Of a stretch of 48,450 nt of DNA, positions 1 through 8,290 are shown piece by piece. Position numbers and translations under genes: made by a program. Source of the DNA: an uncultured Bacilli bacterium (GTDB taxonomy: Bacteria > Bacillota_I > Bacilli_A > RF39 > UBA660). The stretch covers positions 1 to 48,450 of the forward strand of contig CATNCE010000001.1 in NCBI GenBank assembly GCA_950097225.1. The letters are read 5' to 3'. The stretch's first letter is position 1. Every line of letters begins with the position of its first letter. The notes under the pieces were generated by a model. It did not search any database. It was not told the DNA's origin and saw only the letters and a list, made by a program, of their open reading frames with translations.

Positions 1-1
1 G

Positions 2-586
2 GATATTAATTTGCAATTAGAAAGTGGTCATGTGTATGGTTTTTTTGGACGAAACGGATCGGGAAAAACTATGCTCTTTAGAGCAATAACAACTCTTATT
101 TATCCAAGTAGTGGAGATGTGCTAATTAATGGTAAGTCAATTATTAATGATAAATATGATTTGAGCAATATTGGGTTGTTGTTAGAGGAACCAGGTTTTT
201 ATCCATATTTAAATGGCGTAGAGAATTTATCGATGTTATATGAAATAAATAATAAGAGAGATATTCCTTATATAAAGGAAGTTATGAAAAGTGTGGGACT
301 TACTGATTGTGAAACAAAAAAATACAAAGAATATTCTTTGGGAATGAGACAAAAGTTAAGACTTGCTCAAGCTATTATGGAGAAACAAGAATTGGTAATT
401 TTAGATGAACCAACTAATGGCCTTGATGAGGCTAGTGTTGCGTTAGTTCACGATATAATAGAAAATTTAAAAAAAGATAACAGATTGGTTTTAATAGCTA
501 GTCATAATAAAGATGATTTACGTTTGTTATGTGATAAAATATTTAAATTAGAAAATGGCAAAATTGATGGTGAGATAAAATTATGA
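2..586 (+). CDS. ABC transporter ATP-binding protein, 5' end cut by window edge
   Basis: Nucleotide-binding subunit that would power export by an ABC transporter at the cytoplasmic face. The frame is open to the window edge and reads DINLQLESG before the Walker A motif GRNGSGKT, so about 20-25 N-terminal residues lie upstream; the TTG at 11 is unlikely to be the start. A degenerate signature (YSLGMRQKLRLAQ instead of LSGGQ), Walker B (LVILDEPTNGLD) and an H-loop (LIASHNKDD) are all present, so ATP hydrolysis should be intact. The protein is short, as in bacteriocin/antibiotic-type exporters. Its stop overlaps the next start (ATGA at 583), and a membrane protein and an FtsX-like permease follow, so the three form one exporter operon. 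Substrate cannot be deduced. Confidence 0.9.
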   Translation, partial: DINLQLESGHVYGFFGRNGSGKTMLFRAITTLIYPSSGDVLINGKSIINDKYDLSNIGLLLEEPGFYPYLNGVENLSMLYEINNKRDIPYIKEVMKSVGLTDCETKKYKEYSLGMRQKLRLAQAIMEKQELVILDEPTNGLDEASVALVHDIIENLKKDNRLVLIASHNKDDLRLLCDKIFKLENGKIDGEIKL

Positions 587-1299
587 AAAAAGTAATGATA
601 TGTTTTTTTCCATTATTATTTTTAAGTTCGATATTGCTTGTTATGTTTGCTAAAAAAAATATTAAACATCTCGATTATGATGAGTACTATAAAACTAATT
701 TGTATAATTTTTTTTACAGTGAAAAAAGTTCAGTTAGTGAAGATGATTTGTCACGTGATTGGACCTATGAAAGTATGTTTTTGCTTGAACATTTCTTTTT
801 GGATGATGAAGATGCTAGCTATCAGTATCTATTTGATAATTCGGAAGCAGTATTAGTTGTTTCATCTAAGGGGACTCCAGAGTTTAAAGGAAGAGGAATT
901 GTAAATGATTGTATTATTAATAAGGTGATGAAAGGAAACTTTGATGTTGGAGATACGATTAGAGTTTATGATTTGGTAGTAATGTGGAATAAAAATAGTA
1001 CGTCTTATTTGGGTGGGACAACTCCGATGCAAGTGAGCAAAGAATATTTAGTATTTCTTAAGCAGACTAAACATGCTAATGTGAATGATGCTTATGTTTT
1101 TACGAGTGTACGATATGGTAAAATATCTTTAAATGATAAGCTAGAATTTTTGGAAGATTATGAAATGAATCAGGCAACTATAAGCGAAATAATAAAGTAT
1201 GATCTTGTGTTTTCTAAATATGAGGAAAAGTCTAGTATAAAGAGTGTTAAAAAAACGATGGAAAAAATAAGAAAGAGCTGGCAAGATGAAAGTATTTGA
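583..1299 (+). CDS. Membrane-anchored extracytoplasmic protein of unknown function in ABC operon
   Basis: Not assigned to a family. A hydrophobic N-terminal helix (residues 4-23, PLLFLSSILLVMFA) would act as an uncleaved anchor or signal. It is followed by about 210 mostly polar residues predicted outside the membrane. Residues 85-160 look like a small beta-rich module, with a pattern of the type KGTPEFKG...VMKGNFDVGDTIRVYD...EYLVFLK, seen in small Firmicutes surface proteins that sit with ABC exporters. The start is fixed by ATGA coupling to the upstream ATPase gene, and the end overlaps the next gene by 14 bases, so translation of all three is coupled. A role as an accessory or sensor subunit of the exporter is inference from position only. 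Confidence 0.7.
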   Translation: MKKVMICFFPLLFLSSILLVMFAKKNIKHLDYDEYYKTNLYNFFYSEKSSVSEDDLSRDWTYESMFLLEHFFLDDEDASYQYLFDNSEAVLVVSSKGTPEFKGRGIVNDCIINKVMKGNFDVGDTIRVYDLVVMWNKNSTSYLGGTTPMQVSKEYLVFLKQTKHANVNDAYVFTSVRYGKISLNDKLEFLEDYEMNQATISEIIKYDLVFSKYEEKSSIKSVKKTMEKIRKSWQDESI

Positions 1300-2551
1300 T
1301 GTAAGACTTAAGAGTATAAAAAAAGTGATAGGAAGAATTTTGGCGGTAGGAGGTATTGTTTGTCTTTCGTTTTGTTATTGTTTTTATAGTTATGATGTAC
1401 CAGCGATAATATCAGCACGCATGATTAAAGAAAATTACGATTATATTCAAATTGAAAGATATTTAATTGATGATGATAGTAATCGCTTTTTCGGAAGAAC
1501 TTTAGCAATCCTTAGTGAAGATGATATTAATGTGATTAATAGCAAAGTGAAAAATGGTTATAACATTTACAGATTTATGGACAGTGGTGTCAGCAAAAAT
1601 ATAAATGATTTGATAAAAATAAATTGGGATATTTTACAAAATAGCAATGCTTACATATTTAAGAATGCTGATGTTGATATAGTTCGAGTTGATAGTTTTG
1701 ATTTGTTTTTTTCTGAAGAGGTTGTTGGAGAGTATCCTAAAAGTGGTGATGAGATTTTAATTACTAATCATTTTGCAGATCTGATTATAGAGCGAGGAAT
1801 GAAAATACTAGATAGAAAGGGAAATGAAAAATATTATAAACCAGAAAGTTATAATGAATTGGTTGAAGATGAGAAGTATTTCTTTTTTGGCGATAAGAAA
1901 GTAAAAATAGCAGGAATTATTAAATATGATTTAACCGAGTATACTTCTTTACGCGATAAGACTTGGGAACAGTTAAATGAAGAAGAGGATGAACTAGCTC
2001 TTAAGTTAATTCGAGAGAGCAGAATTATATATAATAAAATTTATGTTACAGAAGAATTTACTTCTGAGCATTTAAGTCAAACTGGAGTATTAGTACTGGT
2101 TTCGGATAAAGAAATGATAACAAACATTTTGCAGGAATTTAGATATGATGATGAGTTAGTGGCTATGAGTGCTTTTCATAAAGATATTTATGTAGTTATC
2201 GATTTTGTTAATATTTTTGAGCGTATTACTTTAGTAGTTGGGTTAGTTATGATAGTTTTTTCTTTAGTTATATATATGTTTGATTTTTCGAATAATGATT
2301 TTTATAGTAATTTAAAAAATGTAGGAGTTCTTTATAGTTTTTCACTTGTTAGTTTTTTTGCGGTACGCTATTTTTTATTAGAAACTACTTTTAAAACTAT
2401 GAGAATGCTTAGTCCTTTTGTTTTTATGAAAGATGACTTTTTTAAAATTTGTGGTATAATGATGGCATTGACTTTATGTTTTGCTGGATGTGTGAAAGGA
2501 CTTGCTTATCTACGTGATGGGATAGTTAGAAAGCCTGTTTTAGATGAATAA
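1286..2551 (+). CDS. FtsX-like ABC permease, probably degenerate
   Basis: Probable membrane subunit of the exporter. An N-terminal helix (about residues 14-33) precedes a large extracellular domain with hallmarks of FtsX/MacB-type permeases: YPKSGDEILITNHFADLII (around residue 150) and VKIAGIIKYDL. Near residue 310 the segment FERITLVVGLVMIVFSLVIY matches the first helix of the FtsX core. The usual cytoplasmic loop after it (SIxxKKxEIGxLRAxGA) has decayed to DFSNNDFYSNLKNVGVLYSF. Two more hydrophobic segments follow, and the C-terminus RDGIVRKPVLDE recalls the normal FtsX ending. With 421 residues and three or four helices it is shorter than a full permease. It may have lost coupling to the ATPase or serve a modified role. 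The 14-base overlap with the previous gene indicates coupling. Confidence 0.65.
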   Translation: MKVFDVRLKSIKKVIGRILAVGGIVCLSFCYCFYSYDVPAIISARMIKENYDYIQIERYLIDDDSNRFFGRTLAILSEDDINVINSKVKNGYNIYRFMDSGVSKNINDLIKINWDILQNSNAYIFKNADVDIVRVDSFDLFFSEEVVGEYPKSGDEILITNHFADLIIERGMKILDRKGNEKYYKPESYNELVEDEKYFFFGDKKVKIAGIIKYDLTEYTSLRDKTWEQLNEEEDELALKLIRESRIIYNKIYVTEEFTSEHLSQTGVLVLVSDKEMITNILQEFRYDDELVAMSAFHKDIYVVIDFVNIFERITLVVGLVMIVFSLVIYMFDFSNNDFYSNLKNVGVLYSFSLVSFFAVRYFLLETTFKTMRMLSPFVFMKDDFFKICGIMMALTLCFAGCVKGLAYLRDGIVRKPVLDE

Positions 2552-2595
2552 GGGATTATCAAAAAACAATAGTATTTTGGGGCTAAGCAAAAAAC

Positions 2596-2624
2596 TTGAC
2601 AAATTTTATTTTTTATTTTAAAAT
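2596..2624 (+). promoter_or_regulatory. Sigma-A promoter of the surface-protein locus
   Basis: TTGACA (2596-2601), 17-bp spacer, TAAAAT (2619-2624). This is one of the best consensus matches in the window. It starts a transcript about 45 bases before the 2675 gene and marks the boundary between the ABC operon and the surface/matrix locus. Confidence 0.75.
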
Positions 2625-2674
2625 ATGTGCAACTACCCAGAAAAGGGATACAAAAAAGGTGAGGGTTGATATTA

Positions 2675-5600
2675 GTGAAGAAGAAAGATTCCTTAAATAT
2701 TAAGACAAAAAGAAAGGCATTTAGAGTTGCTGCAGCAGCTTTGGCTTTAACAACAGCAATTACTAGTTGGTCCTTAATAAGTAATGACAAAAATAAAAAT
2801 AATGATCATGGTCATGACCATGAGTCAACAATAGAGAATATTCATAGTGAAGATAATAATGTAGTTGATAATGAAGTAGAACATAATCATGAAGAAGAAA
2901 AAGAAGATATCAAAGAGGAAGACAATATTAAAGGTGAAGAAGATGAACCTGTAAAAGAAGAGCCTCAAAAAGAATATCAAGATAAAGTAGATAATGATAA
3001 ACCAGAAGAAAGACCAATGTATAAAGATGGTAAGTTGATTATTCCTGATTTATCTAATCAAGAGTATCGAGGAGATTCGATTAGTAAAGCTTTATTGTTA
3101 GCTGGTTATAATAATAGTTATGAGTATCGTTGTTTGTTGGCTGCTCATTTCGGAATCGAAAATTATCGTGGAACTAAAGAACAAAATTTATTATTGCTTA
3201 GTTATTTGAGAAATCTTGAGTTATTTTATAAGAATCATAATGAAGAGTCTAATAATAATGTTAATGACAATGGCAATATTAATAATGATAATACCAATAA
3301 TGGTAACAATGATAACGGCAATACAAATGATAATACTAATAATGATAACAATAATAACAATAATAACAACAATACAAATGAAGATGATAAGAAACCTGGA
3401 GAAGATGATCAAAAGCCAGAAGAAGGAAAGCATAAACATAAATGGTCTCCTTGGGCATACATTAGTGATTTATTAGAAGGTAGAAAATGTCAAGATAATA
3501 CTTGTAATGAAGTTGAAACTAGAGGACATAAACTAGCTGAAAATAAAACTACATATAAAGATTTAGGAAACGGAACACATCAAGTTTTGGGATATTGTAC
3601 ATCTTGTAAACATGATGTTGTTAAGGATGCTGTTCCTTGTAATTATACTGAGTGGAAAGTAAATCCAAAGAATAAAGCAGAAGAAACAAGAACATGTTTA
3701 GATTGTGGACATGTAGAGACAAGGACAAGAGTACATGAATGCGAAGAGCATGTATCAAAATGGTCTTGGTTAAATAAAGACAAAGAAGCAGGAAAATGTG
3801 ATATTTGTGGAAAAGAAATAACAAGAGCACATGCAGATAAAGAAGAAGTAGTTACTTGTGAATTTGTTGATGATTCTGGACACAGAAGAATTGTTCAAGT
3901 ATTCTGTAACGAGTGTGATCCATTACACGAACACGTAATAAGTGAAGTATTTAAGGTTTTAGGACACACACAAGGAATCCAAATAGGAAAAACAGTTTAT
4001 AAGACTAATGCTGACGGAACACATGATGAAACAATTACATATAGTTGTAAGGATTGTTATACTAATTATACGATAACATTAAAAGGTGTTTCTTGTAATT
4101 ATACTGAGTGGAAAGTAAATCCAAAGAACAAAGCAGAAGAGATAAGAACATGTTTAGATTGTGGACATAAAGAGACTAGAGCAAGAGTACATGAATGCGA
4201 AGAGCATGTATCAAAATGGTCTTGGTTAAATAAAGACAAAGAAGCAGGAAAATGTGATATTTGTGGAAAAGAAATAACAAGAGCACATGCAGATAAAGAA
4301 GAAGTAGTTACTTATCAATATGTTGATGAATCTGGACATAAAAAGACAGTAGAAATATATTGTAATGCTTGTGATCCGTTGCATGAACACTTAATTAGTA
4401 CAGTTGTAGACACTGTTGAACACAATAAGGGTGAACAAGTAGGAGATGCTATAGTTATCGATAATAACAATGGTACTCATACGATAAAGACAACATATCA
4501 TTGTAGTGATTGTAATGTTAATTACACAATTATAGATGAAAATGTTCCTTGTAAATTCACTGAATGGATTGTAAACCCAAATAATAAAGCAGAAGAGATA
4601 AGAACATGTCTAGATTGTGGACATAAAGAGACTAGAGCAAGAGTACATGAATGCGAAGAGCATGTATCAAAATGGTCTTGGTTAAATAAAGACAAAGAAG
4701 CAGGAAAATGTGATATTTGTGGAAAAGAAATAACAAGAGCACATGCAGATAAAGAAGAAGTAGTTACTTATCAATATGTTGATGAGTCTGGACATAAAAA
4801 GACAGTAGAGATATATTGTAATGCTTGTGATTTATTACACGAACATCCACTTAGCGTAGTAGTAGACACTATTGAACACAATAAGGGTGAACAAGTAGGA
4901 GATGCTATAGTTATCGATAATAACAATGGTACTCATACAATAAAGACAACATATCATTGTAGTGATTGTAATATGAACTACACAGTTATAGATGAAAATG
5001 TTCCTTGTAAATTCACTGAGTGGATTGTAAACCCAAATAATAAAGCAGAAGAGATAAGAACATGTCTAGATTGTGGACACGTGGAAACAAGAGCAAGAGT
5101 ACATGAGTGTAGTGAACATGTAACGAAGTGGGAATGGGCAGATAAAGATCAAGAAAAAGGTGTCTGTGATATCTGTGGAAAAGATGTTTATCGTAACCAT
5201 CCAGCAACTGATAAAGTTGAGGTAGTTACTTGTACATATTTAGATGATTCTGGACACGTTCGCACAATAAAATTATATTGTAATCTATGTGATCCAAGTC
5301 ATAGTAAACTTATATCAGAGAGTATAGAGACAATAGCTCATACTCAAGGGGCACAAATTGGAGAAACTGTTATAACTCCAAATAATAATGGAACACATAA
5401 AGTTGCTGCTAAGTTTATGTGCGATGATTGTAATCATGAATATGATCATGTAAATGATAATGAATTGTGTAATTATAGTAGTTGGATTATGGTTGAAGGT
5501 GAGAAGTCACATTATAAATTATGTTCAGACTGTGGTTATACATTATCAGGAACTTGCGTTAATACTAATGGTTCTTGTCAAGATTGTGGAAGAGATATGT

Positions 5601-5965
5601 CTCATACACATAGTTACATTGAAGCGGGAGTTGGAACACCTACTCCAGAAGATGGCGATGATGTTTGTAAGGTTATCATAAAGAAATGTCAAAATGATGA
5701 TTGTGATACGCCTGAAATTAGAGAAGTAATATATCATGAATGGATTAATCGTGAACAATATGATGATACTATGGATCAAGTAACTTGTAGTCATTGTATG
5801 ACACAAATACAGATTCCATGGAATTCTGAGGATCCTAAGTATCCGCCAATGCTTGATACAACGGATTTATATGTAGCATACGAGGAAGCCTTAAATGACT
5901 ATATTAACAATTATGAGCTTACAGTAGTTGCTGAGGATAAAAAAGTCCTTAAATTAGAAAAATAA
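2675..5965 (+). CDS. Large secreted Cys/His-rich tandem-repeat protein
   Basis: Surface or secreted protein of about 1096 residues; function unknown. The GTG at 2675 is preferred over the TTG at 2666 because the ribosome site AAGGTGAGG (2656-2664) abuts the latter. A basic N-terminus and a hydrophobic helix (AAAALALTTAITSWSLI) give a signal or anchor. Then come a His/Asp/Glu-rich stretch (DHGHDHE, EHNHEEE), a segment of about 60 residues around EYRGDSISKALLLAGYN, an Asn/Asp-rich linker, and four nearly identical 152-residue repeats with a partial fifth. Each repeat carries several CxxC pairs (CLDCGH, CDICGK, CNxCD, CxDC) with nearby His, suggesting many zinc sites or disulfides. Similar CxxC...GH units occur in gut Firmicutes surface proteins. 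It precedes the SipW/TasA-like genes, so a matrix or adhesion role is inferred. Confidence 0.8.
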   Translation: MKKKDSLNIKTKRKAFRVAAAALALTTAITSWSLISNDKNKNNDHGHDHESTIENIHSEDNNVVDNEVEHNHEEEKEDIKEEDNIKGEEDEPVKEEPQKEYQDKVDNDKPEERPMYKDGKLIIPDLSNQEYRGDSISKALLLAGYNNSYEYRCLLAAHFGIENYRGTKEQNLLLLSYLRNLELFYKNHNEESNNNVNDNGNINNDNTNNGNNDNGNTNDNTNNDNNNNNNNNNTNEDDKKPGEDDQKPEEGKHKHKWSPWAYISDLLEGRKCQDNTCNEVETRGHKLAENKTTYKDLGNGTHQVLGYCTSCKHDVVKDAVPCNYTEWKVNPKNKAEETRTCLDCGHVETRTRVHECEEHVSKWSWLNKDKEAGKCDICGKEITRAHADKEEVVTCEFVDDSGHRRIVQVFCNECDPLHEHVISEVFKVLGHTQGIQIGKTVYKTNADGTHDETITYSCKDCYTNYTITLKGVSCNYTEWKVNPKNKAEEIRTCLDCGHKETRARVHECEEHVSKWSWLNKDKEAGKCDICGKEITRAHADKEEVVTYQYVDESGHKKTVEIYCNACDPLHEHLISTVVDTVEHNKGEQVGDAIVIDNNNGTHTIKTTYHCSDCNVNYTIIDENVPCKFTEWIVNPNNKAEEIRTCLDCGHKETRARVHECEEHVSKWSWLNKDKEAGKCDICGKEITRAHADKEEVVTYQYVDESGHKKTVEIYCNACDLLHEHPLSVVVDTIEHNKGEQVGDAIVIDNNNGTHTIKTTYHCSDCNMNYTVIDENVPCKFTEWIVNPNNKAEEIRTCLDCGHVETRARVHECSEHVTKWEWADKDQEKGVCDICGKDVYRNHPATDKVEVVTCTYLDDSGHVRTIKLYCNLCDPSHSKLISESIETIAHTQGAQIGETVITPNNNGTHKVAAKFMCDDCNHEYDHVNDNELCNYSSWIMVEGEKSHYKLCSDCGYTLSGTCVNTNGSCQDCGRDMSHTHSYIEAGVGTPTPEDGDDVCKVIIKKCQNDDCDTPEIREVIYHEWINREQYDDTMDQVTCSHCMTQIQIPWNSEDPKYPPMLDTTDLYVAYEEALNDYINNYELTVVAEDKKVLKLEK
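3247..3384 (+). repeat. Asn/Asp-coding low-complexity (AAT/AAC/GAT) tract
   Basis: In-frame run of AAT, AAC and GAT triplets encoding an Asn/Asp-rich flexible linker between the N-terminal region and the Cys-rich repeats of the 2675 gene. The antisense reading gives a spurious Ile/Val-rich frame that is not a gene. Such triplet tracts can change length in register without breaking the frame. Confidence 0.8.
3638..5467 (+). repeat. Four tandem 456-bp direct repeats (152 codons), plus partial fifth
   Basis: The repeat boundary TGT-AA(T/A)-T...TGAGTGG recurs at 3638, 4094, 4550 and 5006 (spacing exactly 456) and in a diverged copy at 5468 (462 away). Units 1-3 share a block of over 100 identical bases, from the HECEEHVSKW coding stretch through ADKEEVVT. 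Units 2 and 3 are nearly the same over their whole length, while unit 4 has diverged (EHVTKWEWADKDQ). This pattern implies recent duplication and a copy number that homologous recombination could change. Confidence 0.92.
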
Positions 5966-5966
5966 T

Positions 5967-5995
5967 TTGAGTTATACGAATAATTTTGCTATAAT
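5967..5995 (+). promoter_or_regulatory. Internal promoter before sipW-like gene 1
   Basis: TTGAGT (5967-5972), 17-bp spacer, TATAAT (5990-5995) with an extended -10 TG at 5987-5988. The predicted start is about 20 bases before the ATG at 6021, just ahead of the ribosome site AAAGGTG. It would let the peptidase and TasA-like genes be expressed separately from the giant repeat gene upstream. Confidence 0.7.
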
Positions 5996-6020
5996 AATAA
6001 AAGGTTAAAGGTGTGATATT

Positions 6021-6875
6021 ATGGAAAAAAAGAAAAGGTGGTATCAAAGTATTAGTAACTGGCTAATGATTTTAGCCGTAGGTATATTAGTGCCTATATT
6101 ACTAATGAACCTATCAATATTATTTCAAGCAAACACAGACAAAGAGAAAATACCTAGTGTGTTTGGCTATAAACCTTTTATTGTTCTATCTGGTTCAATG
6201 GAAACTGACATCAGGGTGGGAGACTTGATTATAACTAAAGAAGTCGATCCTACCACCTTGGTTGTTGGTGATGTAATAGCATTTAGGGATGCGCAAGGTA
6301 CTGTTACGACACACAGAATAATCGAGATGGTTGATTGTCATCGAGATACTTGCTTTATCACTAAGGGTGATAACAACTCATCACAAGACCAGAATTTGGT
6401 TGAACTTGATGATGTTGAAGGAATATATATCACAAGAATTCCTGGTGTAGGTAATATGTTAAATAGTTTATCTGAACCTACAACGATTATAATTGTAGTG
6501 CTAGGAATATCAGTAATTTTTGCGGTAGCGTTTATGATTTCTAATAAGAAACAGTTATCTCAGGAACAGCTTGAATTTCTTGCTTATAAGAAACAAAAAG
6601 ATCTTGCTAAAAAAGAAAAAGAAGATGAAGAATTCCTTGAGTTTAAGAGACAAAAGGAACTTAAAGAGCAAGAGGAGTTCTTAGAGTTTAAAAAGCAAAA
6701 AGAGCAGGCGGAAGAAGTAAAAAAGGCGACAACTAAAAAAACTACTAAGAGTAGTAGTTCAAAGACAGTAAAAGTTGTTAAGGAAGATACAAAACCAAAA
6801 ACAACAAGGACGTCAAAAAGTTCTAAAACTGAAGATAGTAAAACAGCTAGCAAAGCAAAAAGTAAGAAAAAATAA
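6021..6875 (+). CDS. sipW: SipW-type (ER-like) signal peptidase I, copy 1, with basic C-terminal tail
   Basis: Membrane serine protease that removes signal peptides outside the cytoplasm. It is of the SipW/archaeal/ER type, which uses a Ser-His pair instead of Ser-Lys. Helix 1 is at residues 12-35. Catalytic Ser59 lies in LSGSMET, His98 in TTHRI, and Asp117/Asp123 in the KGDNNSSQD box, with a second helix at 153-173. In Bacillus, SipW processes TasA and TapA; here a TasA-like gene follows directly. Beyond the family's usual length is a predicted cytoplasmic tail of about 110 residues: a charged, repetitive part (EFLEFKRQK, EFLEFKKQK) and then a Lys/Ser/Thr-rich end (KKTTKSSSSK, TSKSSKTEDSK). 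The tail is unusual, and copy 2 has one too. ATG with AAAGGTG site. Symbol used in the family sense. Confidence 0.88.
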   Translation: MEKKKRWYQSISNWLMILAVGILVPILLMNLSILFQANTDKEKIPSVFGYKPFIVLSGSMETDIRVGDLIITKEVDPTTLVVGDVIAFRDAQGTVTTHRIIEMVDCHRDTCFITKGDNNSSQDQNLVELDDVEGIYITRIPGVGNMLNSLSEPTTIIIVVLGISVIFAVAFMISNKKQLSQEQLEFLAYKKQKDLAKKEKEDEEFLEFKRQKELKEQEEFLEFKKQKEQAEEVKKATTKKTTKSSSSKTVKVVKEDTKPKTTRTSKSSKTEDSKTASKAKSKKK

Positions 6876-6881
6876 TGGTGT

Positions 6882-6955
6882 AATCATTCGCAAGAATGTT
6901 TACATAGATAGGAAGTTACGAAAGCATGCTTCCGTAGGCATAGGGTCGACTATGC
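6882..6955 (+). promoter_or_regulatory. Three consecutive hairpins before the TasA-like gene
   Basis: The 116-base gap holds three stem-loops. 6885-6898: CATTC-GCAA-GAATG, closed by a GNRA tetraloop. 6917-6936: a 20-base palindrome with one mismatch around AAGCATGCTT. 6938-6955: GCATAG-GGTCGA-CTATGC. No T-run follows any of them, so they are not terminators. They sit just before an unusually strong ribosome site (GGGGGAGGTG, 6979-6988), which fits an RNA processing or stabilising leader, or a translational control element. Confidence 0.6.
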
Positions 6956-6991
6956 AAGTAATTTTGAATCTTAAAAATGGGGGAGGTGAAA

Positions 6992-8182
6992 ATGATGAAA
7001 AATAAAAAAATGGGAATCTTAGCTGTATTAGTTATGTTAGTTGCTGTTACTCTTAACGCTGTTGGAGGAACTTATGCAAAATACATTTCTACATATAGTA
7101 TGACTGATGAAGCTAGAGTAGCTAAATGGAACTTCACTGATGAAACAGAAAGAACAGTTGATTTATTTGAATCTTCATATTCAAATGACAATGGGGTTTA
7201 TGTTGCTTCTAGTGATGCTTCTAAAGTAGTTGCTCCAGGAACTGAAGGATCATATTCTTATAGTATTACTGGTACTGCTGAAACTAATTATAAAGTTACT
7301 AAAAACTCAAGCGTTTTAAATAAAATTGCTATAGTTGGTAATGAAGGTTGGGATAATGACGTAATCGTTTATAATCCAATCGAATTCAGTTTCGACAATG
7401 GTACTACTTGGGTAAAAGCTGAAAAGATTAATCGTGATGCAGATGGTAAATTCTTAGGATTATCATTTGAAGATACTGTTGATAATGGTGTTATCTATCC
7501 TGCTAATTATGAATTAAGTGTTGCTAATAATACTGCAATTACTGGTTCAATTCAATGGAGATGGGCATTTGAAAGTGGTATCTACAATGATAAAACTGGT
7601 AACTATTCAAATGACGTACTAGACACTCGTTTAGCACAACAAGTTGAAGAGTTAGGATTAACTATGACTGCTACAGTTGGTGTTACAGTTGAACAAACTC
7701 AAGATGCTCCTACATTAGAAGTTGATGGTAATACTGTTGTTACAAATGCTCCAGTTACATTTACTAATAGAATGTCTCAAGCTGATTTAGATTATGTTGT
7801 TAATACTCTAGGAATCGATACTGCTGATTACAGCGATGTTGTTTTCAACGGTAGAAAATTAACTGGTACTATCTATAAATCTAACAGTGCTGCTGCTAAC
7901 AAATGGATGGGAACTTCTGCAACAGGATATTATTATCCAATTGTTATCAAGGCTCCAGGTGTATCAAAAATAACTGTTACTACTAAAGCTAAAACTGATG
8001 GTAGCGAAGTTGTTTATGAAAAATCTCGTCTTGAAGGAGAAAACCAAGATACTTTAGGATTAATCTTCGGATTAACTAAAGAAGCTGACACTATTAAATA
8101 TGTAGTTGAATTTGAGGATGGTAGAGATCCACAAACATTTGCTATTGATGCTTCTGAATTAAATTTCGTTGAAGTTAACTAA
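6992..8182 (+). CDS. TasA/camelysin-like secreted protein, probable major fibre subunit
   Basis: About 396-residue exported protein. An in-frame ATG at 6977 lies inside the ribosome site, so the start is 6992 (or 6995). The N-terminus is a SipW-type signal peptide (ILAVLVMLVAVTLNAVGGTYA), with predicted cleavage after TYA, then KYISTYSMTDEARVAKWNF. The same K-Y-I and acidic/Ala/Arg pattern recurs in the 14204 product. The mature part is Thr/Val/Asn-rich, lacks Cys, and looks beta-rich, as expected for a self-assembling fibre or camelysin-like protein. It directly follows a SipW-type peptidase gene, the order seen in Bacillus tapA-sipW-tasA. A very strong ribosome site, hairpins on both sides and more optimal codons (more GTT, GCT, TTC, ATC than its neighbours) point to high expression. 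The fibre role is inference. Confidence 0.75.
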   Translation: MMKNKKMGILAVLVMLVAVTLNAVGGTYAKYISTYSMTDEARVAKWNFTDETERTVDLFESSYSNDNGVYVASSDASKVVAPGTEGSYSYSITGTAETNYKVTKNSSVLNKIAIVGNEGWDNDVIVYNPIEFSFDNGTTWVKAEKINRDADGKFLGLSFEDTVDNGVIYPANYELSVANNTAITGSIQWRWAFESGIYNDKTGNYSNDVLDTRLAQQVEELGLTMTATVGVTVEQTQDAPTLEVDGNTVVTNAPVTFTNRMSQADLDYVVNTLGIDTADYSDVVFNGRKLTGTIYKSNSAAANKWMGTSATGYYYPIVIKAPGVSKITVTTKAKTDGSEVVYEKSRLEGENQDTLGLIFGLTKEADTIKYVVEFEDGRDPQTFAIDASELNFVEVN

Positions 8183-8192
8183 TAGTTTAATT

Positions 8193-8257
8193 ATTGGAAG
8201 TTAAAGTGATTTAACTTCCAATTAAGTCTATGACGCAGATCATAGATTTAATTGGGA
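8193..8257 (+). promoter_or_regulatory. Two overlapping, mutually exclusive hairpins after the TasA-like gene
   Basis: Hairpin 1 (8193-8222) is a perfect 13-bp stem with a GTGA (GNRA) loop. Hairpin 2 has the core TCTATGA-CGCAGA-TCATAGA (8227-8246) and extends through AATTAA/TTAATT to pair 8216-8225 with 8248-8257, reusing the 3' arm of hairpin 1. There is no T-run, so neither is a normal terminator. They could protect the 3' end of the upstream message, mark a processing site, or switch conformation. Confidence 0.65.
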
Positions 8258-8290
8258 ATTAAATGACCAAACGGAAGAGGGGGTAATGGT

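Noticed and set aside
3221..3439. Minus-strand hydrophobic ORF opposite the Asn/Asp tract
   Set aside because: It is the antisense of a low-complexity triplet tract, without start signals.
3638..5467. CRISPR array
   Set aside because: Repeats are 456 bp, in frame and contiguous, without spacers; they are protein-coding tandem repeats.
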